DNA of 64,000 bases from Mytilus californianus (taxonomy: Eukaryota > Mollusca > Bivalvia > Mytilida > Mytilidae), in NCBI RefSeq assembly GCF_021869535.1, contig NW_026262712.1:47536884-47600883 (forward strand), given 5' to 3'. A program made the translations under genes and the position numbers. Positions 45,901 to 55,368 of the stretch are shown here, in pieces. Numbering within the stretch: position 1 is the stretch's first letter; each line of letters starts with the position of its first letter. A model generated the notes under the pieces. It worked only from the letters and a program-made list of their open reading frames with translations, was not told the origin of the DNA and did not search any database.

Positions 45901-48850
45901 ATGTACTTGACATTGTCTGAGATACACAAACAAGGATACAGTCTTTAACGTAAGATTTGTTTCACAATAAGAAGACACTTATATCAGGCTATTTCAATTT
46001 CTTATTCAGACATGGGATGTTTTACACAAATATTGACCTATAAACGATTGGGATTTAATGAGCAAGAAATCAAGAATTGTAAAACAATTGTTTACATTAC
46101 TTTTCATTTATGGAAAGAACAATATAAGAGCTATTGTCTTATATTTTATCTTTAAATTATATCGTTAAGTTTTCCTTCTGTTCACACAAAAATGCTAAAT
46201 GACGTTTTTCACTACCGACACGGTGAACCATTGTTCTAATACAATATTGTCTTTCGAATTTTTGTTAAAGTTAAACATGTAAAAGTTGTATGCTTAATCT
46301 TATTACAAAACTGTAAAATGACATGAAAAAATGCAATTTGGCTGAAACCAGTGCGGCTTTCTTTTGGTTTTTTTTGCAATGCATAATTCTTGTTGTGTTT
46401 TGCACTATTTTATGAAATTTGAAAACTTTTTAATAAAATTGATCACGAGTTTTTATTTCATTTGGAAAAATATCAACAAGTAAAGTTAATTTATACTAAT
46501 CATCCCGTATAGTTTTTTTTAACATGAAATTGGTATGTCACATGTAAGTATTTACTTTTAGTTCTTATTATAAATAATAATCCATGAATAATTGCCAAAT
46601 GTAATGTGTGGTTGGAATGAGCCGCTAAAATAGGTCACTATTTTCACCTTTATCTATACAGTCCGCCAAAACTTAAGCACCACCTAAATATAAATGGCAA
46701 TATTTTTTTAACAATTGCGAAAAAAATATATATGTTTGGTGTTATGAATTGCCTATAACATACACAAAGAAAATTCATTACGACAAAAAAAAATAAACTC
46801 CGATCAACACGCTAAGCAATTTTTTTATTAAAGGTCATCTGCACTTTTTCGAATACACTGTTTTGATGCCTTTAAATCATCTTCCTACTGACCCGCGTAC
46901 AGGTGAAATTTGACCTTCACCAAGTTACTGTGAAATATGGCAAGGGGTTAGTTATATGTTACTGAACCTTGACAAGCAATTGACATGTCAAATGCCGGTA
47001 GGAGAACTAGTTGCATAGGTAACCATTTCAATGTTAAGCACACCGTCATTGTCAGATTTTTACAACGTCATGTTGACACAGGAACTGTAAATGATAGAGC
47101 AAGGTCCGGAAGACCCCGTTTAACTACAGATCGTGATGACAGACTCCTTATTGGTTGCGCTTAAGCCAACCCATTTACTCCTACCCTACAACTTAGACAC
47201 CACTGGCGTCAAGGTGGTCATGTTAGTGTTCGAACATTGGTCCGTCGACTTCATAGAGGCTACCTAAGAGCACGTCGTGTTGTCAAGAGACCTGCTCTAA
47301 CAGCCAGGCACCGTATAATCAGGTTTCAAAGGGCTGATGACCATTGACGCTGGAACATGAAAAGCTGGCAAAATGTTCATTGGTCAAATGAGAGTCAGTT
47401 TCTGTTACGACCAATAGACGGCAGAATACGAGTTTGCCGTGGAAATAAAACTGCTAATTACCAAAACAACATTTGCCCAACGACTGCATACGTTGCTGGT
47501 GGTGTTACAGTATGGGGTTTCTTCTCATACTGTTGTAAGGTGAGTATGCATATTCTGCAGGGTAACATGAACGGACAGACATACAGGGATTTGGTGCTTA
47601 GAAACAGTGTAGTCCTTCATTTTGATAATCCTCCACTTGCTTCAAGACCCTTGTGCATGTACGACAATGCTAGACCACACAGGGCAAGGGTTGTAATCGA
47701 GTACAAAGAGTACAAAGAGCAAGAAGCCATTGACACTTATCTTTTGGCCTTCCATGTCTCCAGACATGAACCCTATCGAACATGTCTGGGATGCCATTGG
47801 CAGAAATCTCAATCGCAGAGATCCACTTTAGCAAAATCTTAGCGATTTAAGAAGCGAAATTGTTGCTGAATGGAATAAATTTGCTCAACTAAAGTTCAGA
47901 AGGCTTGTACAGAGTATGAGACTCCGTGTTATGGAACTGTACCGGAAGAGAGGGTGTTACACATCCTATTGACTCAAATATTGACATTAAATTTGCCGAA
48001 CATACCTAAGATTATATGATGTTGACATTTTGTTTTTCGCTTTGAAATGTGATGCATCGAAGTAACTATCAATTTTCCATAGTAAAAAAGATATCTTAAC
48101 GAATTCGTGTTATCACTGGAATATTTTAACAAGAACAGCCACGCCTTTTGTCACCAAAGGAGTAATTGAAACTTTAAAATATATGACTCCACTACCTTTA
48201 CGTTTTCTAACCGCTCAGGTCAAATGCTCATTCTTTAAAAAAAAAATCATCATGTCTACCATGTCTTTCCAAATGGTTTAACCCACCATTTTTTCTTAAA
48301 ATGTCCTGTTCCAAATCAGTAATATGACAGTTGTTATCAAATAGTCCGTTTCTATGTATGTTGGCGTTTGTTTTTGTTGCAGTTCAGTGTTTCTGTTGTT
48401 CCGTTGTTTTCCGCTTATAGTTGATGTGTTTCCATTGGTTTTGGTTTGTGACCCGGATTTGTTTTCGCTTAATCGATTTATGACTATTGAACAGCGGTAT
48501 ACTACTATTTAAAGGATAAATAATAAGCCCGTACTTTCAATAAATTTGCTCTGACTTAAATTACGAACTAAAATCTCAATTTGTTTTATTGATTATATCG
48601 AGATGTGATTAACTGTTATAAGTATTTCATAAATTACATAAAAATAAATAGAACACAGTGTACCTGTGTTGTTTTTATTTGTGGAAATAGCAAATTCTAC
48701 CTGATTTTAGACAAGGATCTATCATACTCACAAGAACTTAAATAAAAGAAATACACAAATGGAATGGTGACAAAACGTTCGTGACTTACAGTAAACAGTA
48801 AAATATACCTTACCTTGAGTTAAAATGAAAAGAGGTATTGCAATATACAT
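33710..48850 (-). CDS. Ig-superfamily single-pass membrane receptor, 8 coding exons
   Basis: Exons (minus strand): 48850-48814, 45748-45398, 39590-39318, 37705-37415, 36867-36559, 35985-35875, 35147-35099, 33902-33710. Joined they give 1614 nt, an uninterrupted frame of 537 codons plus TGA. Residues 1 to about 17 are a signal peptide (MYIAIPLFILTQACVSC). Four Ig-like domains follow at about 24-129, 130-220, 221-317 and 318-420. A membrane helix spans about 430-451, and a tail of about 86 residues carries eight tyrosines in 475-532. The extracellular exons are all phase 1, the usual form for shuffled Ig modules. About ten N-glycosylation sequons lie outside. The likely role is a cell-surface adhesion or immune-type receptor. 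The exact family is unknown and it could be a bivalve-specific one. An in-frame ATG at 48934 would add 28 residues but gives a poorer signal peptide. Confidence 0.85.
35099..35147 (-). CDS. Ig receptor exon 7: short juxtamembrane exon
   Basis: A 49-nt exon with acceptor AAATCATTTTCAG and donor GCAAT|GTGAGT. It enters in phase 1 and leaves in phase 2, which fits exon 8 exactly. It encodes about GNQLDTNNHINTKAAA, a polar cytoplasmic stretch. Confidence 0.7.
35325..35660 (-). repeat. Family A-related repeat in intron 6 of the Ig receptor
   Basis: A divergent subfamily: 'tgtcaaagagacaacaaccc', 'aggctcctgacttgggacag' and 'gcggcggggttaaacatgtt' in order. Confidence 0.7.
35875..35985 (-). CDS. Ig receptor exon 6: transmembrane helix
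   Basis: The acceptor TTTAATTTCAG is followed by 37 codons with a hydrophobic stretch (LLWGLTGVTIFIATAGIMGV) and a basic MKIRT stop-transfer flank. The donor is CAAG|GCAAGT, a GC-type donor whose other positions match the consensus. It keeps the frame open, whereas reading through gives a stop within two codons. Confidence 0.8.
36225..36400 (+). repeat. Family F fragment in intron 5
   Basis: Shares 'actcttccggagcaactgat', 'atcatcccttgtttttattg' and 'ggttcgtgttg' with the copies at 24.6 and 44.9 kb. Confidence 0.65.
36559..36867 (-). CDS. Ig receptor exon 5: fourth Ig-like domain lacking the canonical disulfide
   Basis: Acceptor TTTATTCCACAG, donor ACAG|GTAGGT, phase 1 at both ends (103 codons). 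The fold signature is visible (PVYIEWF core Trp350, SNLSI E-strand, YGEYIAVLKNSIG F/G strands), but the F-strand position is Ala402 where Cys is usual, and the B strand (LHFVVSYY) has none. Two other cysteines, 363 and 383, lie between and might pair instead. Confidence 0.8.
37415..37705 (-). CDS. Ig receptor exon 4: third Ig domain, canonical
   Basis: Acceptor TTTCTTTATTTAG, donor AATG|GTAAAT, phase 1 at both ends (97 codons). The Ig domain is textbook: AYLQCIL (Cys243), FSQWTH (Trp257) and the F-strand EDVGNYTCRAW (D-x-G-x-Y-x-C, Cys295). Sequons NQT, NTS, NYT and NKT. Confidence 0.9.
37745..38075 (+). repeat. Interspersed repeat family G in intron 3
   Basis: 'ggaaatttggactgccac', 'caaaatgagggtatattgg' and a terminal 'ttggttgattaacgtacagt' recur in inverted orientation at 51.34-51.53 kb. 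A plus-strand ORF of 84 codons over it is a by-product. Confidence 0.65.
38710..39100 (+). repeat. Interspersed repeat family J, copy 1 (intron 3)
   Basis: 'attttcatacatttaacatt', 'ggcaccttttttctttc', 'aataacaaggattt' and 'gattccgaatat' match the segment at 51.93-52.24 kb in the same order and orientation. Confidence 0.65.
39318..39590 (-). CDS. Ig receptor exon 3: second Ig domain
   Basis: Acceptor TTTTATTGTAG, donor TCAA|GTACGT, phase 1 at both ends (91 codons). The Ig domain has RKLRCNV (Cys154), MYWKC (Trp166) and DHGEICTCIV (Cys200/202), the usual B-strand Cys, core Trp and F-strand Cys. NTT, NTS and NIS sequons are present. Confidence 0.85.
41110..41300 (+). repeat. 65-bp minisatellite, three copies (intron 2)
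   Basis: 'gtcagtattgcctgccaaaa', 'cgttt', 'atgatctttagtaataaaat' and 'gctatgcttt' repeat at about 41121, 41186 and 41252. Weaker 'tattgcctaccc' echoes at 41.46 and 41.63 kb suggest the array was once longer. Confidence 0.8.
41912..42058. repeat. Foldback palindrome, ~147 bp (intron 2)
   Basis: The left arm 'aggggtatttgcgaaaaata' followed by 'ccagtc' and the right arm 'gactggtatttttcgcaaat' followed by 'acccct' are exact complements. The outer flanks ('aacagata', 'atcatgtt') also pair imperfectly. The loop is GC-richer. Confidence 0.85.
42071..42375. mobile_element. Foldback element, ~305 bp, arms ~140 bp (intron 2)
   Basis: A large imperfect palindrome centred near 42223. The outer ends are 'aagctgttatcctaatgcta' and its complement 'tagcattaggataacagctt'. 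Near the centre, 'tataggcggggtttcagctt' pairs with 'aagttgaagccccgcctat'. No open frame. It lies 13 bp from the previous palindrome. Confidence 0.85.
42415..42760 (+). pseudogene. LINE C-terminal fragment (intron 2)
   Basis: The frame encodes ITQLRICAHCLNIERGRYNK, then PREKRFCKFCT, the same C-terminal pattern as at 31.2 kb. It is followed by stops and an ENVLISCHKYKD segment. The tail ends in 'aataaagaatctgaatctga', a polyadenylation-like signal plus a short simple repeat as at LINE 3' ends. Confidence 0.65.
42845..43870 (+). pseudogene. LINE RT-thumb/C-terminal fragment, second copy (intron 2)
   Basis: 42871-43053 encodes YLLGITFTSHGLLTQGKEKL, then KKSLKAVFRFQRYF and NPSISTK, a pattern I know from the region after the reverse transcriptase in mollusc LINEs. 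Around 43560-43740 a degraded C-terminal segment follows (Cys-Pro-x-Tyr after an HFIIS-like stretch). Stops interrupt both parts. Confidence 0.5.
44785..45135 (+). repeat. Interspersed repeat family F, copy 3 (intron 2)
   Basis: 'ggagccatcacgtgttggtt', 'cgaatgtgacataccaaata' and 'agacttatcaccgggtgtgt', then 'ggtggggttcgtgttgctca' and a T-rich tail. Best copy of the family here. Confidence 0.75.
45398..45748 (-). CDS. Ig receptor exon 2: first Ig-like domain with a Cys cluster
   Basis: The acceptor TTTTCTTTTAG precedes 45748 and the donor CTGA|GTAAGT follows 45398; both ends are phase 1 (117 codons). It completes the signal peptide (ACVSC) and encodes an Ig-like domain with candidate B- and F-strand cysteines in HVWVNCSSD (Cys38) and LTVECSMKF (Cys108). 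Between them is an unusual cluster of four cysteines (GCFSAIKRGRCSSTACHCSQ, residues 67-86), so extra disulfides are likely. Confidence 0.85.
46659..48000 (+). pseudogene. Tc1-type transposase, decayed (intron 1)
   Basis: A plausible left terminal repeat, 'cagtccgccaaaacttaagc', follows a TA at about 46659. Coding remnants from about 46958 include RSGRPRLTTDRDDRLL (helix-turn-helix/GRPR linker), stops near 47164 and 47345, then 47357-47842 with VHWSNESQFLL, AGGVTVWGFF and CMYDNARPHRA. The final DMNPIEHVWD box is present only in another frame (about 47765-47795). In the first catalytic box the expected Asp is Asn (WSNES). A 9-bp duplication gives YKEYKE. No matching right terminal repeat was found. 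Confidence 0.85.
48215..48525 (+). repeat. Interspersed repeat family K (intron 1)
   Basis: 'gtgtttctgttgttccgttg', 'ttgtgacccggatttgtttt' and 'gaacagcggtatactactat' are wording I recall from mussel repeats. One copy in the window. Confidence 0.5.
48814..48850 (-). CDS. Ig receptor exon 1: start codon and signal peptide
   Basis: The ATG at 48850 begins MYIAIPLFILTQ, a hydrophobic leader. The exon ends CAAG|GTAAGG, a good donor, in phase 1. The frame also stays open upstream to an ATG at 48934, so the 5' end could be longer. Confidence 0.75.
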
Positions 48851-49027
48851 GATCCTAACCAAAAGTAAATCTCTATTTAAAAATAATTTCAATTCTTCCC
48901 TGTAAATGATAAACTTCAAAACATAAATAGGCATTTCCTTTTAAAACAATTTCCGTGTCAATCTGTGATGTTACCATTTATTTCTATACAAATTCTAAAT
49001 AAAAAAGAACAAATGAAGAAAAAAACT

Positions 49028-49060
49028 ACACCCCCCCCCCCCCTTTTTTCCCTCTTAAAA
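49028..49060. repeat. Poly-C / poly-T simple repeat
   Basis: C-run followed by T-run just upstream of the Ig receptor 5' end. Confidence 0.85.
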
Positions 49061-49635
49061 AAACAAAACAACAGCAATACTAATAACTCACATTTTACCG
49101 ATACATTAATGCTAAAGATAGACACAATCGAAAACAATTAACCATATATTTGACAATATAAAACTTTACATATATTTATATAGTTTTAGGATAAAAGGGT
49201 GACTGGGGTATATAAACATGGTCACTCAGGTCTTCTTCCGACCGGTAGTAAAACCCTTGCCAAAATGAGACGCGTGTTTGGTTGTGTTTGTATGTACAAG
49301 TACGCAGCCACGTCCGGTCATAATGGGGACGATAAATCAGATGCCTACTGAAGAAAGAGAGAGCGTTACGCTGCATGTTAAGAACTCTTGCAACAACTCT
49401 TTAAATTTGATAATATTTTATTGCACTATATAATCAAGCAGTATGATTGGACACAAGTTATTACAACTTATATTAAGTCCTCTCCTTGCATATACAATAC
49501 ACATATATGATGACAGCAAACGCATACATAATATAGTGTCAGTTATAGAAAATAAAGGAAGGAGTCACACATTGGCATGGCAACAAAATAAGCAAATAGG
49601 ACAGACAGAAAAAAGAAAGCTGCTGACTTGGAATG
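49061..49635. other. Gene-less stretch upstream of the Ig receptor
   Basis: It lies upstream of the receptor's start on the minus strand and should hold its promoter and 5' UTR. I see no TATA box or CpG-rich block clear enough to mark. An unassigned segment near 49190-49370 is more GC-rich. Confidence 0.4.
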
Positions 49636-49639
49636 TTAA

Positions 49640-51300
49640 AATCGCTTTGTCTGTTTAATGAAATAACGAACTTTATCAAACATTTTAGAGTTAATTTCTT
49701 AATTATATGCATCTTTTCCATATAATAGCTTTTCGATATCAATGTGTATGTTCATATTTATAAGATCATTAACCAGAGATATTCTTTAATTATAATATAA
49801 TTGGTATTCTAGAAAGTAATGAATGACATCTTCAACAAGAGAACCGCAGGATCATGTAGAATCATTCACTATACTTATCTTATTTAAGTCTGCGTTTAAT
49901 GAACTTCACTGGTGCCTTAGCTATATAGTCTTGTATGCAGGATATTTAGTTTTCTAGACCCTTTACCATATTATGTTGGAGGTCTTAATGGTTCACTCTT
50001 TATTTTTCGTTTAAATTGTGGAATAGTTGGTGCGTTTCTTGTAGATGAATTTAATTTATTCCATATTCTGACAGTACATGGTACGAATGACTTTTCAGTT
50101 ATTCTTAGTTTACATCTAGGGGGTATATAATTATCATTATTTCTTAGGTTGTATCCACAGACATCATATGTAACTATCGATTAAATATTGGGGTCAAAAT
50201 TTGTTTATGCATTTGATAGAAAATTGTTAATTTTCGTTGTCTACACCTTTCTGCTAAAGTTTCCCAGTCGGTTTTAAAATATAAGGATTCTAAACTTGAA
50301 AATTTTGTAAGTCCTACTACTATCCTTGCAGCTTTCAGTTGTATTTTTTCTAGTTTATTAGATTCATATTTAAAACACCCATCCCATACTTCGCATCCAT
50401 ATTCCAATAGTGGTCTTATAAAAGTGGCATAGATATTGAATAAGCTTTTTTTGGAAAGTGTAAATTTTAGTTTCCTCAGTACATTTACTTGTTTTAATGC
50501 AGACTTTGTAATATTATTTATATAGCTGGTCCAGTTTCCATCTGATGAAAGTGTGACACCTAAATGCTTGTGAAATTTAACAGTTTCATCGTTTTCACCA
50601 TTAAATAAAATAGTCATTACTGGTGGTTTAACATTTGCAATTACCAATGCTTTGGTTTTCTTTGGATTAAAATCTACCAACCATTTTTGGTCCATTCATT
50701 TAAACTAAAAAGGTCTTTATCAATATCACTTTCAATTGCTTGAAAGTTGCTACCAGAATATGACAGTGAGGTGTCATCTGCAAATAAACGGGCTAGGTTA
50801 TGGAGATTATCTGAAATGGCATTAATATAATAAAAATAGTAGGGACCCAATATAGAGCCCTGCGGAACTCCTGCTTTGATTTCGCCTTGAGTTGAAGTTT
50901 CATTGTTTATAAAAACAAATTGCTGTCTGTTGCTGATATAGTCCTTAATCCTGTCTAATAGCTTACCAAATATATCATACGAAAGCAGTTTTTGAATAAG
51001 GCCTACATGCCAGACTCTATCAAAGGCTTTTGATATATCACAAAATACTATAATGGTAGATAACGTTTTGTCTAGGTGTTGAAAAACCTTAGTATGATAG
51101 ATTTCCAAGAGTTGGTAAATAGTTGAGTGGCCTTTTAGAAACCCTGACTGGTATGCATATAATTATGAGTGCTCTAATATATAATTATAAATATGTTTAT
51201 ACACTACTCTTTCCTTTACCTTCCCTACAGAACTCAATAAAGATATTGGTCTATAATTTGAAGGATTTGATGTATCCTCTTTTTTTAAAGAAGCCATAAC
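49640..51300 (-). pseudogene. LINE reverse transcriptase fragment with intact FADD box
   Basis: From about 51300: a NPSNYRPISLLSSVGK finger segment, a stop near 51154, then 51108-50674 with VFCDISKAFDRVWHVGLIQK, AGVPQGSILGP and RLFADDTSLSYSG (catalytic Asp-Asp intact). A frameshift near 50695 leads to 50695-50174 with KWLVDFNPKKTK, KHLGVTLSSDG, RPLLEYGCEVWD and KIQLKAARIVVG. Beyond the stop the C-terminal part continues in other frames (about 50160-49640: CTVRIWNKLN, CSCGSLVEDVIHYFLEY, FDKVRYFIKQTKRF). It has no endonuclease domain, so it is 5'-truncated, but it is better preserved than the copy at 29 kb. Confidence 0.85.
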
Positions 51301-51339
51301 TCTGGCAAGTTTCCATTCTTTGAGTGGTCCATAGGTGAT

Positions 51340-51535
51340 CTATCGCAAGGCAACATTTATGTCCCGATCCAATATACTCATTTTCCTGTAGCAGTCCAAA
51401 TTTCCCGACCAGACGGCCTCTATTACTGGATCTACCTATTGTTTTTATTGTTAATTTGTTCTCGTCCTGAACACGCATGAAATATTTGTCACTGGACGTT
51501 AAGCAACAAAGAATCAATCAATTAATACAAAGTTT
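51340..51535 (-). repeat. Interspersed repeat family G, copy 2
   Basis: Minus strand: 'cactggacgttaagcaacaa' end, 'gaggccgtctggtcgggaaa', 'tttggactgctacaggaaaa', matching 37.75-38.07 kb. It abuts the truncated 5' end of the LINE. Confidence 0.7.
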
Positions 51536-51934
51536 GACTTTTCTATACATCAATTTTGATAGGCTATTTTTATGTTGATCATATTCCTTTTATTTGTAAT
51601 GCTAAACACGTAATAGTTTTGTTTAAAGTTATACTTGATTGGAAAGTTATTCCTTTGAACACGTTTCGTTAAAACTAAAATTATAATCACGCATCAATAT
51701 TTCTGTGTTAATTTATTAACCGTTTAAAGTGAACCTTTTTCACATAGGGTAATGATCCCCTCATCCCAAGAATACTAGCATGTAGCACATTTAAAACAGC
51801 TACCGTATTATGGTAGTTCCAATTAAACATTTTATTTACCATTTAGGATGTTCACTACTCTGTTAAGCTTTTTGAAAGACTGTTCTACATTAATAGTATA
51901 TATATAACGAACCTAAAAGAGCAGTTCGTGTCCT

Positions 51935-52240
51935 GGTTTTTGAGATATAAGTCTTCGAATATTTGCTGGAAAAAGATTTTCTCTTGATTTTCATACATTT
52001 AACATTGGTACCTTTTTTCTTTTAAAAACAATGAAAAAGTAACAAGGATTTCATAAGATTTTCAAAAAATGCTTTTAAACTATATGTTATAAAATTATGA
52101 AAAGACAACCATGGGTTACATGGCAGAATTTTTAATGGCAACACATGAATAATACAAGAAGATTCCGAATATTTGAGAAAAAGTCAAAAATAAGATGAGA
52201 GAACATTGAATTTCTTAATATACCCAAAAAGTTCCTTCAA
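51935..52240 (+). repeat. Interspersed repeat family J, copy 2
   Basis: Same ordered blocks as 38.71-39.10 kb, including 'attttcatacatttaacatt' and 'gattccgaatatttgagaaa'. Confidence 0.65.
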
Positions 52241-52721
52241 ATGATTATACTCGATGACATGCAGTTAATATATTTAAAAAGAACCGCGTTTATGTACAAG
52301 ACAATGTCATTGACGGCTTTCATTCTGTTTGCATATATCTGTTGTCAACATAGATGGGTACACAAAAAAAAAAAACGTTTGTTTAAATGATTGTGACTAT
52401 GACACGTGATCAGCACCAGTTAAATTAGCTTCAGAACAAAAATTTCTGTGTTCCAGTAGCTTCTTTACTGAAATAAAGCTACCGGAAAATGTTTAAAACC
52501 CATAGAAACAGATGTAAACAATTCAAATATACCAACTTCGTCCATTTTACCTTCTTTAATAAAGAGTTCCATTTCTTTTTGTTTAATTTCGACTGAATAT
52601 CAGCCTGTAACGGTACCAATTTTAATACGTACAACATAAGCGCATTTCAACAAATACATTTTTTTTAATTAGACATCAAGCTTTATATGAAAAGATGGTC
52701 CCGTCTATAAGTATGATATAA

Positions 52722-52876
52722 ATAATGCATATTTTAAGGTTTTTCTTGTCGTATAACACACTTCGGGGTGTCAGGATTGATCAAATGAAAGACCGACCGT
52801 AGGGTGGTCTTTCTTTGGCAATCCTGACACCCCGAAGTGTGTTCTACAACAAGAAAAACCTTAAAATATGCATTAT
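52722..52876. mobile_element. 155-bp near-perfect hairpin (foldback/MITE-like)
   Basis: The arms run 'ataatgcatattttaaggtt' ... 'acacttcggggtgtcaggat' and the exact complement on the right, with one small mismatch zone ('cgtataaca' against 'tgttctaca'). The centre is itself palindromic ('gaaagacc...ggtctttc'). No coding capacity. A single transcript would fold into a long dsRNA stem. Confidence 0.9.
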
Positions 52877-54540
52877 CTGACTTCTATACCGCCAAAAAAT
52901 ATTATTTTCTGCCCAGATTTGCATCCAATTTACCCGATCAAACTAAAGTGGAATATAGGTTTAAATACACCCTACGTCTCATTTATAATATGAAATAAAA
53001 CTCACTAATTAATCTAGATATAAACTTTAGATATTATTACCAGTTACAATAACAAAAACAAAAAAGACTGTACCTGCATGAAGCAAGACACAAATGAAAT
53101 GTTATGGTGTATGAAAAATACAACTCACTTTGTAAGTAGTTTATTGTATCAACTTTATTTATGAAAGGGGGATACTGTGTTTTTTTCTTTCTTTTTCACC
53201 ATGACATTTCAATCGCGAAAAAGCAGATTATTTTTTCAACAATATTTAACGAACTTTTCAGAATAATTGGTTTCTATATTTTCTGGAAATACAATTAAAA
53301 AAAATGAGAACCAGGATTGAATATTATAACCCTCCCCCTCCCTCCATAGAGTACGTGGCTGTTATTCTATAGAAAATGAGAATAGTTAATCATTTGATCA
53401 ATTGGTATACTTAAATGTAAAAAGTTAAGAACTGGCACGAAGAGACACGAAATATTGGTGTATATGTAATACGAAAAACGAACATCCATAGGTCAAAGTA
53501 TGATTTCCAAATCAATGAAATTTTAAAAGTCCTACGCACGAATGTGTTAAAATTCGGCGTGTTTTATATGTGTTAGGAAAGGTTTTGAATTATTAAATTC
53601 ATCTCACATAACGTCCCTTTATTGTAGCGAAAAATTAACAAAACTACACATTATTTGTTTCGAAAGTCAAAACGTGTGTCAACGACGATTGTGGGTATTT
53701 CAGTCTAATAAACGGAGGAAAGGATAGTTTCTGCCTTAAACCTATCAAAGATAGAAAATTAAAAAGTTAAATCCGTATTGGCAACAACACACATATATAC
53801 TATCAAATGAATTGAATGTTTATTAAATAAGTGAATTATAGATTGCATTTTAGTAATAGTAAAAGTTCAATGATAAGTTAGTATTGATATTGAGATATCT
53901 CCGAACATAATAGAATTTATGATTCAGCATAAATTCGGTTATTAGTATAAGCTATGTGTGTCATTGGCCGTTCTACTTTTTGTCTAATGTGGGTTATACC
54001 TTATCTGATTGATCACGCGCAGTATGACTGCGCATGCAATCTTTTCAATAGCTACATTCGACGGAAGCAGACGGATATATTTTGGTGATTTCAAAAAATT
54101 CAGATGTTAAGATCCCCGAACCCGGAGGTATATTTGAACAGCCCTTTTTATGAGGAGGTCTTTTAATGTCAATATTAACTTGTCATTGGACTTTTACTGA
54201 CTTACAAACCGTCAAAAAAGTAAGAAAAGTACACCAAAAAGCAGTTGCAGAAGCCTAGTTCCCCAAAAATGGACGAGTCTAAATCGGATTCTACTTATAG
54301 TTAAACAGTACTCAGATTGATATATACAAATAACAATTACCTAATTGTATCGAAAATGAACCGATTGAATTGTAGTGCATCTTTAATTATTTAATTATTA
54401 TAAATTTTGTAACTTTAAATTAACAGCAGAGGATAGTTTATTAGAATTATGGGCTAAATTTATATTTTTGAATTCTAACTTTTTGTTATGTATATTTTAA
54501 GTTTTTAATCTGTCAGTAAGCATGAAATAGATTCGTAAAG
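52877..54540. other. Gene-less AT-rich stretch
   Basis: No gene or clear repeat; short fragments resembling family A ('ataggtcaaagtatg') near 53490. Confidence 0.45.
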
Positions 54541-54545
54541 ACACA

Positions 54546-55368
54546 GGGGCCGTGTCGTCGAAGGTGTATTAGGACTAAGCTATGTCCTAAGATCATCTTA
54601 GGAGAATTTTTTGCTCTAAGCCGTGTTATCGAAAAGATCTTATCTTAGAATATGTCATAATTTTGGTCCCAACTTTAGGACTACTAATAAGCTGTCTTAG
54701 GATAGTCTTAAGACCATTTTAACTTTTAGGATAACTTTATGATGTCCTAGCATATAAACAAACATGAATTTGAACTTCTGTGTCTGTAAAATTCGGACTT
54801 CTCTTCTTACTCATTGTGTAGGGTTACGGTAAAGGAATACAAAATAAAATATTTATCTCCTGAGTTTTTATACCAAGATTACACGAGGTTCCCCTTTGAA
54901 CTCAAAAATCTAAACAGTTTGGCAATTTGAGTTCGTCTCATCTAATTATTTATAACTAAACATATATTTTACCGTATATGCATGTGTACACAATTTAACG
55001 GTATAAATTGTGTTTATTTTCAATGACATTTTCTTCTATATTTTCTTCCTTTTACTTGATTAAAAATCTTTTTATCCTTATATTTTGAATATAAGATTTA
55101 AGTTTAAGCATAATATGTGTGCAAATCTAATGTAGCATACAGAAATCCTACAATTTTTGTATATTCTTGTTAAAATAATTGCATCATTATACGGCAACGA
55201 GAAAATTGCACTTAGGACTACGATAGGACATCTTTGTTAAGATTATCTTAGGATACCTTCGATGTACAGTCTGAGATATATCACAAGACAGTCCTAAGAC
55301 AGTCCTATAATTTGTCCTAAGATATATCTTAAGACAAATCTTAGGACACTTTCGATGACACGGCTCCA
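54546..55368. mobile_element. Harbinger-like MITE with terminal inverted repeats and 'cttagga' sub-repeats
   Basis: The left end 'ggggccgtgtcgtcgaaggt' and right end 'actttcgatgacacggctcc' are inverted copies. Just inside both ends are multiple 'tcctaaga/tcttagga' motifs in both orientations. The interior (about 600 bp) is AT-rich and non-coding. It sits beside Harbinger genes whose start (55833) carries similar 'ctatcctaagacctgtcata' repeats, suggesting mobilisation by that family. Confidence 0.7.

Noticed and set aside
48728-48934. Upstream ATG at 48934 as the receptor start
   Set aside because: Gives a 28-residue charged extension before the hydrophobic leader; the ATG at 48850 gives a normal signal peptide. 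Not excluded.
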